DNA from: a bacterium
GTDB lineage: Bacteria > Desulfobacterota > S145-22
DNA length: 32,082 nucleotides
Direction of reading: 5' to 3'
Assembly: GCA_027004185.1 (NCBI GenBank)
Contig: JALTIG010000070.1
Location: 4,071-36,152, forward strand
Part shown: positions 11,028 through 20,138 of the stretch, one piece after another
Layout of the letters: every line of letters begins with the position of its first letter
Position numbering within the stretch: the first letter of the stretch is position 1
Program-made: the position numbers and the translations under genes
Notes under the pieces: model-generated
Seen by the model: the letters and a program-made list of their open reading frames with translations, nothing else
Told to the model about the DNA's origin: nothing
The model's database searches: none

Positions 11028-13010
11028 CTAACCCTTTTCATATCCTGTGACCAGGGTATACTTTCCCTCTCTCTTCAATGGCCTGAATGCGACCCCCCCT
11101 CCCTCAAAAAACTTCGGGAAGAACTCCACATACTGAAGACGGGTCGTATGCACAAAGGCCCCTAATGCGTTAATCGCAATGTTAAAGGTATGTCCTCCCA
11201 ACAGGATAATAATAGCCCCTACCCACCCTATATATGGGATCCCACCTACCATAAAAGCGATAATATTAACTACTACAGCGATTACCCCTGTTGCGAGACC
11301 CAAGGCTAAAAGCCTCAGATATGACAAAACATCCCCGAGGTATGAGGTTGCCCCATACAAGGTATAAATCCCGCTTACAATCCTAAGGATTGGATTCTTC
11401 TTCTCTCGATCTGAAAAAAGTACGATTGCCAAAGCTGCCCCGATCAGACACCATTTCCCCAAGGTTCCAAAAACTGGGGAGATTATTCCTTTACTACTCA
11501 AACCATAAGTCACAGCCCCGTTCAACAGAACAAGCCAGGAGAATGGGTCAAAGAGAGCATCTAAAAACTGCCCATCCAAACAGTACCTGGCCACCTTGAT
11601 CCCCAGCCCGAAACATATCTGGATAAAGCCAAGTGTAAGGGCTATCCCGAAAAATATCATGGACTGTTTCATAGGATCAAATAGTATTATGGCATTCCTG
11701 ATGTGTTTGATTGCGTTTAGAGACGCGGGAAGGCGTTCCACCATATCCCCAAACCATCCACCAGTGATCCCGCCCATGAAGATGGTTGAAATTCCTCCCA
11801 TCATCAACAGCCAGATAAGCTTTGAATCCTTTAGGATGATTTTATACCTTTTCACCATCCACAGACTAAGAACAAAAAGAACGAGTCCATATCCGGCATC
11901 CGTTAGACAAAGCCCGAAGAAGACGGCAAAGAACGGCGCAAAAAAGGGGGTTGGGTCGAACTCTTTTGCATGCGGCATCCCATACAACTCTGTTATCAAC
12001 TCAAAAGGGCGTACCACCGGCTTATTTCTTAATAGAATAGGAGGAGATTCCCCCTCATCCGGTTCTATTTCTTCAAGGGCTGTCACTCCAAAACGAGAAT
12101 CCACCTCCTGGTGAATCCTTTTCACCTCTTTTAGTGGGATCCACCCTTCAATTAGAACGGTACGCTCAGTTACGCCAAACTGATGGCTAATCGTTGCCTT
12201 TTTTAGGTCTTCCTCCCACACATCATGCAACACCCGCAGATCCTGTAAATATCCGCTCAATTGACGCGCTCTTTCATGGAGCTGTCCCAATCTCTCTTTT
12301 AGCTCTTCAATTCTTTCCTGCTTTTTTTTGATCTGGTGGAATGGAGGAAGGTCCCCTTCAAGTCTAATCGCCTCAAAGCTACTTTTTTGTAATATCTCTG
12401 AAACCATTTCCTCCACACTCTTGTGAAAGATTATGCATAGGTATGCTAGACGTTTCGTTCGGTAAAGCAGCTCCACATGATAGAGAGAAGTTAAAAAATC
12501 AATCCCTTCTATTACATTCTCAACCTCTTCGATCGCCAATGTTCCCATCATAACCTTGACGCGATAGAACTCATCCAAGGATGCCGGTGGCTCATCGAGA
12601 TTTATCCAGGGCTGTAAGAGTGTAATTTCACTTTCTAGATTCACGATTGTGGTCTCAACCTGGTGAATCTCCTGTTCAAGGGTAAGAGATTGAGTGATCA
12701 CATCTCTCAATTGCGTCTTATTTTTAAAATCTTCAAACTCTTTGCGCGAGATAATGATGCGGTTACCTAATACGGAAGCAAGTCCCCTTGGTCCCTCTTC
12801 ATATTTGGAAAGAAACTGCAAAACACCCCGAAGATGCTGTAGCCTCTCACTCAAATCCCTCTCTTCTTCTGAGGGCTCAGCCCCCCGTCCTTCCCCCCTT
12901 GAAACTTGTGTAACATGTACAATCCCAAGGGAATGGAGGTAATCAAGCAATTCCGGCTCAACCGACTGGTGCGCGATCATTCTCACCTTTTTTACAGTTT
13001 CAATACCCAT
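11028..13010 (-). CDS. atpI: V-type ATP synthase subunit I (membrane a-subunit)
   Basis: 660 aa; coiled-coil N-terminal half; DPTPFFAPFFAVFFGLCLTDAGYGLVL and SYLGDVLSYLRLLALGLATGVIAVVVN motifs. Confidence 0.96.
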   Translation of the reverse strand: MGIETVKKVRMIAHQSVEPELLDYLHSLGIVHVTQVSRGEGRGAEPSEEERDLSERLQHLRGVLQFLSKYEEGPRGLASVLGNRIIISRKEFEDFKNKTQLRDVITQSLTLEQEIHQVETTIVNLESEITLLQPWINLDEPPASLDEFYRVKVMMGTLAIEEVENVIEGIDFLTSLYHVELLYRTKRLAYLCIIFHKSVEEMVSEILQKSSFEAIRLEGDLPPFHQIKKKQERIEELKERLGQLHERARQLSGYLQDLRVLHDVWEEDLKKATISHQFGVTERTVLIEGWIPLKEVKRIHQEVDSRFGVTALEEIEPDEGESPPILLRNKPVVRPFELITELYGMPHAKEFDPTPFFAPFFAVFFGLCLTDAGYGLVLFVLSLWMVKRYKIILKDSKLIWLLMMGGISTIFMGGITGGWFGDMVERLPASLNAIKHIRNAIILFDPMKQSMIFFGIALTLGFIQICFGLGIKVARYCLDGQFLDALFDPFSWLVLLNGAVTYGLSSKGIISPVFGTLGKWCLIGAALAIVLFSDREKKNPILRIVSGIYTLYGATSYLGDVLSYLRLLALGLATGVIAVVVNIIAFMVGGIPYIGWVGAIIILLGGHTFNIAINALGAFVHTTRLQYVEFFPKFFEGGGVAFRPLKREGKYTLVTGYEKG

Positions 13011-13025
13011 TGATTCGATGCCTTC

Positions 13026-13331
13026 TTATATTCTGGAAAAGATAAATGCCTTTGCACGATCTATATTCTTTTCGCCAAGCACGCTTAACCTTGAAATCTT
13101 TTCAGATCTGTCCTTCTCTATCCTGGCGATTTCCATAGCTGCCTCTCTCTTTGCCTGTTCCAACCTTTTCCCCCTCTCTTCCCTCATCTTATCCTCCGTT
13201 TGCATCATGAGTTCCCGGCCTTCCTTTTCAGCATCCTTCACCATAGCCTCGGCTTCCCGCTCGGCATTTTCCACAATCTCTCTAGCCTCTTTCTCAGCCT
13301 TCCGTATGATCTCTAAACTGAAATCCTTCAT
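13026..13331 (-). CDS. V-type ATPase peripheral stalk subunit G/H
   Basis: 101 aa, charged right-handed coiled-coil-like sequence (KAEKEAREIVENAEREAEAMVKDAEKEGRELMMQTEDKMREE), first gene of the operon. Confidence 0.8.
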   Translation of the reverse strand: MKDFSLEIIRKAEKEAREIVENAEREAEAMVKDAEKEGRELMMQTEDKMREERGKRLEQAKREAAMEIARIEKDRSEKISRLSVLGEKNIDRAKAFIFSRI

Positions 13332-13510
13332 AGAATTCCCTCACACATCAGTTAAAAAAAGATAATACTTTCCTCATCTTACTCCCTCTCATACCTTCTC
13401 CAACTTTCATAAAAAAATCACCCTCCCTCTCGAAAATTTACTTCTCCCTAAAATCTACCAGGCTTAGCTTTTACTAAAATTCAGTCCCATCGTCAAGAAA
13501 AAAAAGCCAA

Positions 13511-13539
13511 TTGACATACATCCCCATACACAGTAGATT
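13511..13539 (+). promoter_or_regulatory. Putative sigma70-type promoter for the AI-2E family permease
   Basis: TTGACA (13511-13516), 17-nt spacer, TAGATT (13534-13539), 24 nt before the ATG at 13564. Confidence 0.5.
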
Positions 13540-13563
13540 GCATATTACATAAGGGAGACAAAG

Positions 13564-14595
13564 ATGAACACCAGTAGGGCAACGGCCTCGCGATTTCTAA
13601 CTTCTTTCGCTTCTTTCGTGATTGTTATTGCCGGGTTGAAGTTATCCAGTCACTTCGTTGTACCCGTTCTTTTGGCTGTCTTTTTTTCGATTATCTGTCT
13701 CCCCCTCTTCCATTTCTTTTACAAAAAAGGCCTTCCCAAATGGCTCTCCCTTGTCATCGTGTTTCTTCTCATCATCGCAATCTTTGCCGCTGTTGGGGTT
13801 ATGATTAGTTCCTCCATACAGGGATTCTCAACGAATCTCCCATCCTATCAGCAAAAACTTTCTGCACTAGCCGAGAAATCCCTCGGGCTTGCAACAGAGA
13901 TCGGCCTGAAATTGCCTAAGGAAAAGCTCCTAAAACTCTTTAATCCTGGAACATTGGTAAGATATATCGGGATCTCTCTCAAGAGCTTTGGCAATGTCAT
14001 GTCAAGTGGCCTTTTTATCATCCTATTCGTTATTTTCGTGCTACTTGAAGCATCTGTATTCACAAAAAAACTTTCCCATATCGTGAAAAACCCTTCATCG
14101 ATTTCATATTTCGAAACATTCTTTATCAATGTAACTCGATATGTTGCCCTAAAGACACTTTTATCTCTCATCACGGGTCTCACAGCCTCCCTGTTACTTC
14201 TCACCTTAGGGGTCGACTTTGCCCTCCTCTGGGGATTAGCCGCCTTCCTACTGAACTTCATTCCTACGATTGGTTCCCTTCTTGCGGCAATCCCACCCAT
14301 TCTCATTTGCCTAATACAATTTGGCATTGGGAAAACGATGATCGTTGCTATTGGTTACGCGATCATAAACATCATCATCGGAAATGTAGTGGAACCTAAG
14401 GTCATGGGGAAAAAATTGGGGCTCTCAACCCTGGTGGTATTTATTTCTCTAGTCTTCTGGGGTTGGGTCTTTGGCCCGGTGGGTATGTTCCTTTCTGTTC
14501 CTTTGACCATGGTAGTAAAAATCGCCCTTGATTCCCAGGAAGAGACTCGATGGATAGCTATCCTTCTAAGTGATAATGCTGTCGAAACCGATTGA
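13564..14595 (+). CDS. AI-2E family transporter / permease (PerM/YdiK-like)
   Basis: 343 aa multi-spanning protein; HFVVPVLLAVFFSIICLPLF, LLWGLAAFLLNFIPTIGSLLAAIPPI, NVVEPKVMGKKLGLSTLVVFISLVFWGWVFGPVGMFLSVPLTM. Confidence 0.92.
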   Translation: MNTSRATASRFLTSFASFVIVIAGLKLSSHFVVPVLLAVFFSIICLPLFHFFYKKGLPKWLSLVIVFLLIIAIFAAVGVMISSSIQGFSTNLPSYQQKLSALAEKSLGLATEIGLKLPKEKLLKLFNPGTLVRYIGISLKSFGNVMSSGLFIILFVIFVLLEASVFTKKLSHIVKNPSSISYFETFFINVTRYVALKTLLSLITGLTASLLLLTLGVDFALLWGLAAFLLNFIPTIGSLLAAIPPILICLIQFGIGKTMIVAIGYAIINIIIGNVVEPKVMGKKLGLSTLVVFISLVFWGWVFGPVGMFLSVPLTMVVKIALDSQEETRWIAILLSDNAVETD

Positions 14596-14696
14596 ACAAG
14601 TTTCTACACATACCCGTGGGACCTTAAAGGTTTTCTAAACCTGTTTATTCAAAGAAAATGAGCCTGCGGATACCCCTTTATATGGAAAGGAGGAGG

Positions 14697-14730
14697 AGGC
14701 CTGCCTCGGGAGGGGGGGCGAGGCAGGCCT
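14697..14730 (-). terminator. GC-rich hairpin between convergent genes, candidate terminator
   Basis: Perfect 12-bp stem AGGCCTGCCTCG (14697-14708) / CGAGGCAGGCCT (14719-14730) with a G-rich 10-nt loop; sits between the convergent stops at 14595 and 14773. Minus-strand reading is followed by CCTCCTCCTTTCC, a pyrimidine but not clean U tract. Confidence 0.5.
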
Positions 14731-14772
14731 GTTGAGGGGAAAGAAGGAGGAGGAGAAGGAAAGGGAGCAACG

Positions 14773-15111
14773 TTATCGCAACTCAAGCCTTTTAATGAGA
14801 TGCCCCTGATAGGTGGACACCCATGCTACCAAGACCCTTTCACCCACCCTGAATTCAGCAAGGGTGGCTTTTTTATGATCCCTTTTCAAAACCGCATCCT
14901 TTGCCAAGGGACCAGCCACGGTAAAGATGTTTTTCCTACCCATGGGTACATTTACAACGACAGTTTGCGCATTCAAATCAATGGCTGTAATCCTACCTTC
15001 CATCTCATATACGCGAACCCTTGATGCATAGGTAATGCTAACCATCGTTATCACCATCATTAGGGATAACACGACCGACAAGGTTACCTTAATATATTGT
15101 TTCACCTTCAT
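14773..15111 (-). CDS. Small secreted protein of unknown function
   Basis: 112 aa; N-terminal signal-like segment VTLSVVLSLMMVITMVSITYASRV, then a beta-rich domain (GRITAIDLNAQTVVVNVPMGRKNIFTVAGPLAKDAVL...VGERVLVAWV). Confidence 0.7.
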   Translation of the reverse strand: MKVKQYIKVTLSVVLSLMMVITMVSITYASRVRVYEMEGRITAIDLNAQTVVVNVPMGRKNIFTVAGPLAKDAVLKRDHKKATLAEFRVGERVLVAWVSTYQGHLIKRLELR

Positions 15112-15135
15112 CTTCTGCGCTCCTTTGCTAGCAGG

Positions 15136-16569
15136 TTAACCCTCTGACCTTTTAAGCACGGTGTAAAAATTGGCATTTCCTCGCTTAATCAAGAGCAATA
15201 GACCCTTCTCCACCCTTGCACGGCTTAACATCTCCTCATACTCTTTTACGTTCTTTACACTCTTCCTGTTGATTTCGAGGATGATATCACCAGGATGCAA
15301 GCCTGCATCGGCCGCCGGGCTGTTAGGCAAAATATTCGTAATCAGCACCCCTTTTTCCGAAGGATTTAGTCCGAGGCGCTCCCTCAACTCCGGGGTAATA
15401 TCCTGCACTGTCATGCCCCATACCTTCCGGGCTCTTCTGTTAACAAGTATCCTACCCCTTGCCTCCTGGAGCGTTCCAATCCTGACTTTCAGCACTTTTT
15501 CATGTCCGTCGCGAATAATCTTAATCTCCACGATCCTTCCTGGATGGGTTTCTGCCACAAGACGAGAAATCTCGTACCCATTCTTAACGATCTTACCATT
15601 ATATGCAACAATAATATCCCCATGACGCAGACCGGCTTTATCCGCTGGGCTCCTGGGTACCACATTAGAAATCAAAACCCCAGTTTCCTTCTTAAGCCCG
15701 AACGACTTTGCGAGTTCAGGGGTGATCTCCTGTATTTCTACTCCCAGCCATCCCCTGACAACCCTACCTTTTTTAAGCTGTGGGAGCAGATTCTTGGCTA
15801 TATTGATCGGGATGGCAAACCCGATATTCTGAGCCCTATTGAGAATCGCTGTATTTATCCCAATGACTTCTCCCTTCATATCAAAGAGAGGGCCACCACT
15901 GTTCCCCGGATTGATCGCCGCATCAGTCTGGAGAAAATCATCATAAGGTCCGACTCCGATGACCCTTCCCTTCGCGCTAATGATTCCCGCCGTCACTGTT
16001 TGTCCAAGACCGAACGGGTTTCCAACTGCAACAACCCAATCTCCAACTCTAATCTTATCTGAATCCCCCAATTTAAGGGGCTTAGGGAAAGCCTTATCAG
16101 GGATCACTTTGATTAGAGCTAAGTCTGTCTTGGGGTCTCTCCCGATAACCTTCGCCTTATAGACCCTCCCGCTGTCAAGCTTGATTTTTATCGAAGAGGC
16201 CTTAGCCACCACATGATTATTGGTAAGGATTAGGCCATCTGCACTGATCACGAAACCCGACCCCAGGGCCTTTATCTTCATCCTCTCCTTTGGAAAGGGG
16301 CCAAAGAAATTTCCGAAAGGAGTGTTCGGCATAAAGAATGGCAAAAGGGGAGACTGCTCAATAACATGAGTTGCCGATATGTTTACAACGGAATGCTTAA
16401 CCTCATTGATAAGGTTTGCAAAGGACTCTGGCACATGATCAGATGCAAACACCGAGCGAACAGAAACAATACCCTGCGTTGAAATAAGAAAAAGAATCGT
16501 GGTAATAATTATACTGACGTTTCTTATGGTGAATTTCCTACATCTATTTCTACATACTTCTTGTCTCAT
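15136..16569 (-). CDS. htrA: HtrA/DegP-type trypsin-like serine protease with two PDZ domains, triad intact
   Basis: LTNNHVV (His), KTDLALIKV (Asp), DAAINPGNSGGPLF (Ser); two PDZ domains; N-terminal signal/anchor. Confidence 0.96.
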   Translation of the reverse strand: MRQEVCRNRCRKFTIRNVSIIITTILFLISTQGIVSVRSVFASDHVPESFANLINEVKHSVVNISATHVIEQSPLLPFFMPNTPFGNFFGPFPKERMKIKALGSGFVISADGLILTNNHVVAKASSIKIKLDSGRVYKAKVIGRDPKTDLALIKVIPDKAFPKPLKLGDSDKIRVGDWVVAVGNPFGLGQTVTAGIISAKGRVIGVGPYDDFLQTDAAINPGNSGGPLFDMKGEVIGINTAILNRAQNIGFAIPINIAKNLLPQLKKGRVVRGWLGVEIQEITPELAKSFGLKKETGVLISNVVPRSPADKAGLRHGDIIVAYNGKIVKNGYEISRLVAETHPGRIVEIKIIRDGHEKVLKVRIGTLQEARGRILVNRRARKVWGMTVQDITPELRERLGLNPSEKGVLITNILPNSPAADAGLHPGDIILEINRKSVKNVKEYEEMLSRARVEKGLLLLIKRGNANFYTVLKRSEG

Positions 16570-16593
16570 CTATTCGCGCCTCCCACAACTATT

Positions 16594-17049
16594 TTAAATC
16601 CCTTCTGAATCGATGGTTTTGAGGTAACCACTAATCATCTCTACGCTCTTTTTTAGCTTTTCCCGGCCAAATTCGAGGTAATAAGTCCTTTCAGTTTTGA
16701 TAGATTCCGATCTGAACCCCTTTCTCGCTCCTTTGATATCATCGAGCATTTCCCTTATCACTTTAAAGGTATAATGCAAGATCTCCAAATTGATATCATC
16801 TTTTTCACCTTTACCAAGCACATTTATGTAACTCATAAACCCAACAACATCCTTCTTGAATACCTGAGACCTTATTGAGATATTTTCCAAATATGCTGAC
16901 CCACTTTTTCTATCCCATATCCTGTAATCCCTATCCAAAGTTACCACAGGTGTTTTCAACCCTCTGACACCTTTTCCTAAATTCACCAAATCCATTTCTA
17001 TTACCTTCTCCCTTATCTTATCATCTGCACATTTAAGATAGCCCCCCAT
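16594..17049 (-). CDS. Hypothetical protein (151 aa), no recognised family
   Basis: Open frame between the two HtrA genes on the same strand; charged, no evident signal peptide or transmembrane helix. Confidence 0.6.
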   Translation of the reverse strand: MGGYLKCADDKIREKVIEMDLVNLGKGVRGLKTPVVTLDRDYRIWDRKSGSAYLENISIRSQVFKKDVVGFMSYINVLGKGEKDDINLEILHYTFKVIREMLDDIKGARKGFRSESIKTERTYYLEFGREKLKKSVEMISGYLKTIDSEGI

Positions 17050-17072
17050 TCTTACAAGAATCTTTCATATAA

Positions 17073-17088
17073 ATTACAATTTTGTAAT
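17073..17088. promoter_or_regulatory. Inverted repeat ATTACAA-tt-TTGTAAT, candidate regulator operator
   Basis: 7-bp perfect arms with 2-nt spacer, in the gap upstream of the 151-aa gene. Confidence 0.4.
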
Positions 17089-17101
17089 GTATTTAAAATT
17101 C

Positions 17102-18592
17102 TTACCGGGTCTGTACCTGTACATAACCGATCCTGTTGGTTCGATGATCGATAGCAAGAAAGATCACGCGCTGTCCTGATTTAAGATTGCTCAAAACGCG
17201 GGCCAAGTCTTCCTGAGACCGTACGGGGAATCCATTGGCTTCAACAATGATATCATTTGCTTCAAACCCTGCTCGTTCCATGGGGCTACCAGGACTGATC
17301 CTCGTGATCACAACTCCCCTTCTTTCCTTGATGCCAACTTTTCTAAATGGACCAGCAGGAGCAACATCAATACCAAGACGAATCTTCACATAGGGTAACA
17401 AAGATACCTCATTGGGCTTTTCTTTTATCCTGACTTCGATTACCTTTTGGATCCCATGCCTCACGATTCCGATCATTGCCTTCCCTCCGATAGGTGTATT
17501 GGAAACAAGACGTTTCAAATCTGCCGAAGTCCCTATAGGCTTATGATTGTATGAAAGAATCACATCGCCTGGTTTCATCCCTGCCCTGGCTGCAGGTCCA
17601 TTATCAATGGTTTTTACAACCATCACACCTCTTAGATAACCGGCCTGTAGTTTTGAGGATCGGAGAAGGACAGTCTGAACCGCAATTCCAAGCCAGCCCC
17701 TTTCAACCCGACCGTAAGTTTCAATTTGGTGTGCCACATAGGCAGCCACGTTCCATGGAACGGCAAACCCTATTCCCTGAAATCCTGAGCATTGGGTCAA
17801 CAGGGCATCTGCGATTCCAATAACCCTCCCTTTTTCATCCAATAATGGCCCCCCTGTATTTGATAGATCAATTTTCACATCTGTCTGGAGAAAGTCCTTA
17901 TACAAAACAGGATCAATCACATTCTTCTGATGCATAGCACAGATAATACCTTCTGATATGGAAGGATTGGAACCTTTGAAATCACCCACAGCATAAATCC
18001 GCTGACCAATGGTAACCTTATCCGAATCACCAGGGATAATAAAAGGGAAAGGAGGTTTTCCCTCTATCTTGAGAAGTGAAAGATCTGTCTTCATATCATC
18101 GCCAATCAGCTTCGCCTCAAATCTCCTTCCATCATAAAGCAAGGCACTCACCTTTTGGTCCCCATCCACCAAAAACGCATTGGAAAGGATATGCCCATCG
18201 GGATCGATGAGAAAACCCGTACCAGAACAGGTATTCAACAGATGTATGAGCTCCCTATGATACTTGCGACAGGATCTTTGAAAGAAGCCCTGGGATAACA
18301 GAGGTGGGGAGACAATCGATGGAAGCTTCTTCTGACGCATTTTAAGGCGTACAACCGCTCTCAACACCCATTCCATTCTTTTTACAGATTGGACACTTTG
18401 ATGAACAGGTATCTGTCGGGGCGTTTGAGCATTGACACCACTCCCAAAGATAACTAATCCTATAAACACCACAAGTACAATGATGTAACCCATCCCTTTT
18501 ATCTTATCCCTAAAGTTCTTGTTAAAAGCCCAACTTCTGAACCTGAAACTTTTCATCCTGCCTTTCAAGAGCCTCCACGCATATACGTTCAC
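17102..18592 (-). CDS. HtrA-like protein with two PDZ domains and degenerate catalytic triad (pseudoprotease)
   Basis: GTGFLIDPDGHILSNAFLVDG aligns with canonical ILTNNHVV (His to Phe); DVKIDLSNTGGPLL aligns with DAAINPGNSGGPLF (Ser to Thr); MKTDLSLLKI keeps Asp; two PDZ domains follow; N-terminal hydrophobic anchor. Confidence 0.9.
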   Translation of the reverse strand: MNVYAWRLLKGRMKSFRFRSWAFNKNFRDKIKGMGYIIVLVVFIGLVIFGSGVNAQTPRQIPVHQSVQSVKRMEWVLRAVVRLKMRQKKLPSIVSPPLLSQGFFQRSCRKYHRELIHLLNTCSGTGFLIDPDGHILSNAFLVDGDQKVSALLYDGRRFEAKLIGDDMKTDLSLLKIEGKPPFPFIIPGDSDKVTIGQRIYAVGDFKGSNPSISEGIICAMHQKNVIDPVLYKDFLQTDVKIDLSNTGGPLLDEKGRVIGIADALLTQCSGFQGIGFAVPWNVAAYVAHQIETYGRVERGWLGIAVQTVLLRSSKLQAGYLRGVMVVKTIDNGPAARAGMKPGDVILSYNHKPIGTSADLKRLVSNTPIGGKAMIGIVRHGIQKVIEVRIKEKPNEVSLLPYVKIRLGIDVAPAGPFRKVGIKERRGVVITRISPGSPMERAGFEANDIIVEANGFPVRSQEDLARVLSNLKSGQRVIFLAIDHRTNRIGYVQVQTR

Positions 18593-18683
18593 TCTTTCGC
18601 CTCAAAAATTTTTTCATTAATTTCTAATCCAATGGTCCTCTCCCCAACACACCAATCCATTTAGCCTTAAAACCTTTCTGCTT

Positions 18684-18712
18684 CCTTACAAAAGGATTAA
18701 ATTTTTGTAAGG
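18684..18712. promoter_or_regulatory. Inverted repeat CCTTACAAAA-n9-TTTTGTAAGG, candidate regulator operator
   Basis: 10-bp perfect arms (18684-18693 / 18703-18712) between the sensor kinase stop and the pseudo-HtrA start; no following U tract on the minus strand. Confidence 0.4.
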
Positions 18713-18731
18713 CTCAGGTTAAAGTCCCTTC

Positions 18732-20138
18732 TCAAGCCAGGGGAAGGTAAATAAAAAAGGCTGACCCCTCACCAGGGTTACTTCTTACCTCTACCCTTCC
18801 CTTATGGAGCTCAATGATAATCTTTACAAGGCTCAGGCCCAGCCCAAGACCTTTTTGAGACCGGCTTTGATCGCCCCTGTAAAGGCGATCCCAGATTCTC
18901 GGGATATCCTTTGCGGAGATCCCAATACCATTATCCTGGACCACAATCACAGCCTGATCTCGATCACGGTAGGTTTTAATCCATACCCGTCCCCCCTTCG
19001 GAGTAAATTTGATAGCGTTATCGACCAGGTTTGCCATAACCTGGCCTATCCGGGTAGAATCCGCCCTGAGGAACAAGTCAGGTTGCGTTTCTACATCTAT
19101 AGAGATATCCTTCTCCTCCGCGACAAATGCATAAAGTTCTTTGACCTCCCTTACAATCTTATCTAAAGACACCAAGTGGGTCTCAAGATGCATAACCCCG
19201 GTCTCAGCCTCGGAAATATCCATGATCGCATTTAACAATTTCTGCATTACAAGGGACTCCTCGAGGCACTCTTCCAGGGCCTTTTGACCTTCCCCCTTTA
19301 CCTCCCCTGATTGGAGCGCCAGTTCAGCCATGCAACGCAACCTCGTCACGGGGGTGCGAAGATCATGAGCTACATTATCCAGTGAGCTTCTCATCACCTT
19401 GATTAAGGTGTCTATCTTCTGAAGCATCCTATTAAATAATGTGATAAGCTCTTCAAGCTCATCCCCGGAATGGGGGTTAGGCACCTGTTTTTCAAGGGCC
19501 TCCATATCCTGCGACACTGCACTGACGGTATGAATAAGTTGTCTAATGGGGGAAAGCGCCCGGTGAGCCAGAAAACTCCCCCCCAAAACCCCAAGTAAAA
19601 AAAGGGGGAGAATGATAAACGTGGTAAGTCCCCTGAATTTTGTAAGAATCTGCCGCCTTCCCCGAGTATCCTGCCCTACCTGAAGCCAGTAACCGTTTCT
19701 TAACTTCGCAGAACTTATCTCAAGAAAAATATGTTTATGCTGATCCGGGAGCCGGATCCATTTTCCCCTTTCCGGAGGTTCAAGCTCTAATCTCTGGATA
19801 TTGAAACCTACCCATTGGTAGGGAAGATAAATATACATTGTGTGGTTCATTCTATCCGCCAACCGAATAAAAAACTTGCTTTTCTCAGGGGATTTTTTCG
19901 ACGCAGCTATCCCTCTGACAAGCAGCGGAAAACCTCCGGATCTATAAAAGGACTTCAGTTCCCTTAGTCTTGTCAGAGTTTCATCATGATCTTTACGAAT
20001 GAGAGTCGTCTGTAGATACAAATAGGCAAATAGGAAAAGAAGAGAGACACTTATAATAAATATTATGGAATACCAGAAGGTGAGTTTAAACCCGATGGTC
20101 TTAGGAATCTTTCGGAGGGTCCTTAATAACATAGCCAA
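18732..20138 (-). CDS. Two-component sensor histidine kinase (HAMP-HisKA-HATPase, CusS/CpxA-like layout)
   Basis: LDNVAHDLRTPVTRLR H-box; NLVDNAIKFTPKGG N-box; VQDNGIGI; GLGLGLSLVKIIIELHKG; two TM segments flanking a periplasmic domain. Confidence 0.95.
   Translation of the reverse strand: MAMLLRTLRKIPKTIGFKLTFWYSIIFIISVSLLFLFAYLYLQTTLIRKDHDETLTRLRELKSFYRSGGFPLLVRGIAASKKSPEKSKFFIRLADRMNHTMYIYLPYQWVGFNIQRLELEPPERGKWIRLPDQHKHIFLEISSAKLRNGYWLQVGQDTRGRRQILTKFRGLTTFIILPLFLLGVLGGSFLAHRALSPIRQLIHTVSAVSQDMEALEKQVPNPHSGDELEELITLFNRMLQKIDTLIKVMRSSLDNVAHDLRTPVTRLRCMAELALQSGEVKGEGQKALEECLEESLVMQKLLNAIMDISEAETGVMHLETHLVSLDKIVREVKELYAFVAEEKDISIDVETQPDLFLRADSTRIGQVMANLVDNAIKFTPKGGRVWIKTYRDRDQAVIVVQDNGIGISAKDIPRIWDRLYRGDQSRSQKGLGLGLSLVKIIIELHKGRVEVRSNPGEGSAFFIYLPLA

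Noticed and set aside
11596-12114. 172-aa plus-strand ORF opposite subunit I
   Set aside because: Antisense shadow of a conserved membrane protein gene.
13848-14327. 159-aa minus-strand ORF opposite the AI-2E permease
   Set aside because: Antisense to a clear transporter; low-complexity basic translation with no family resemblance.
15502-16062. 186-aa plus-strand ORF opposite active HtrA
   Set aside because: Shadow ORF over the protease domain coding region.
18684-18712. Interpretation of the CCTTACAAAA inverted repeat as a terminator for the sensor kinase
   Set aside because: AT-rich stem without a following U run on the minus strand; an operator role fits better, though it remains unproven.
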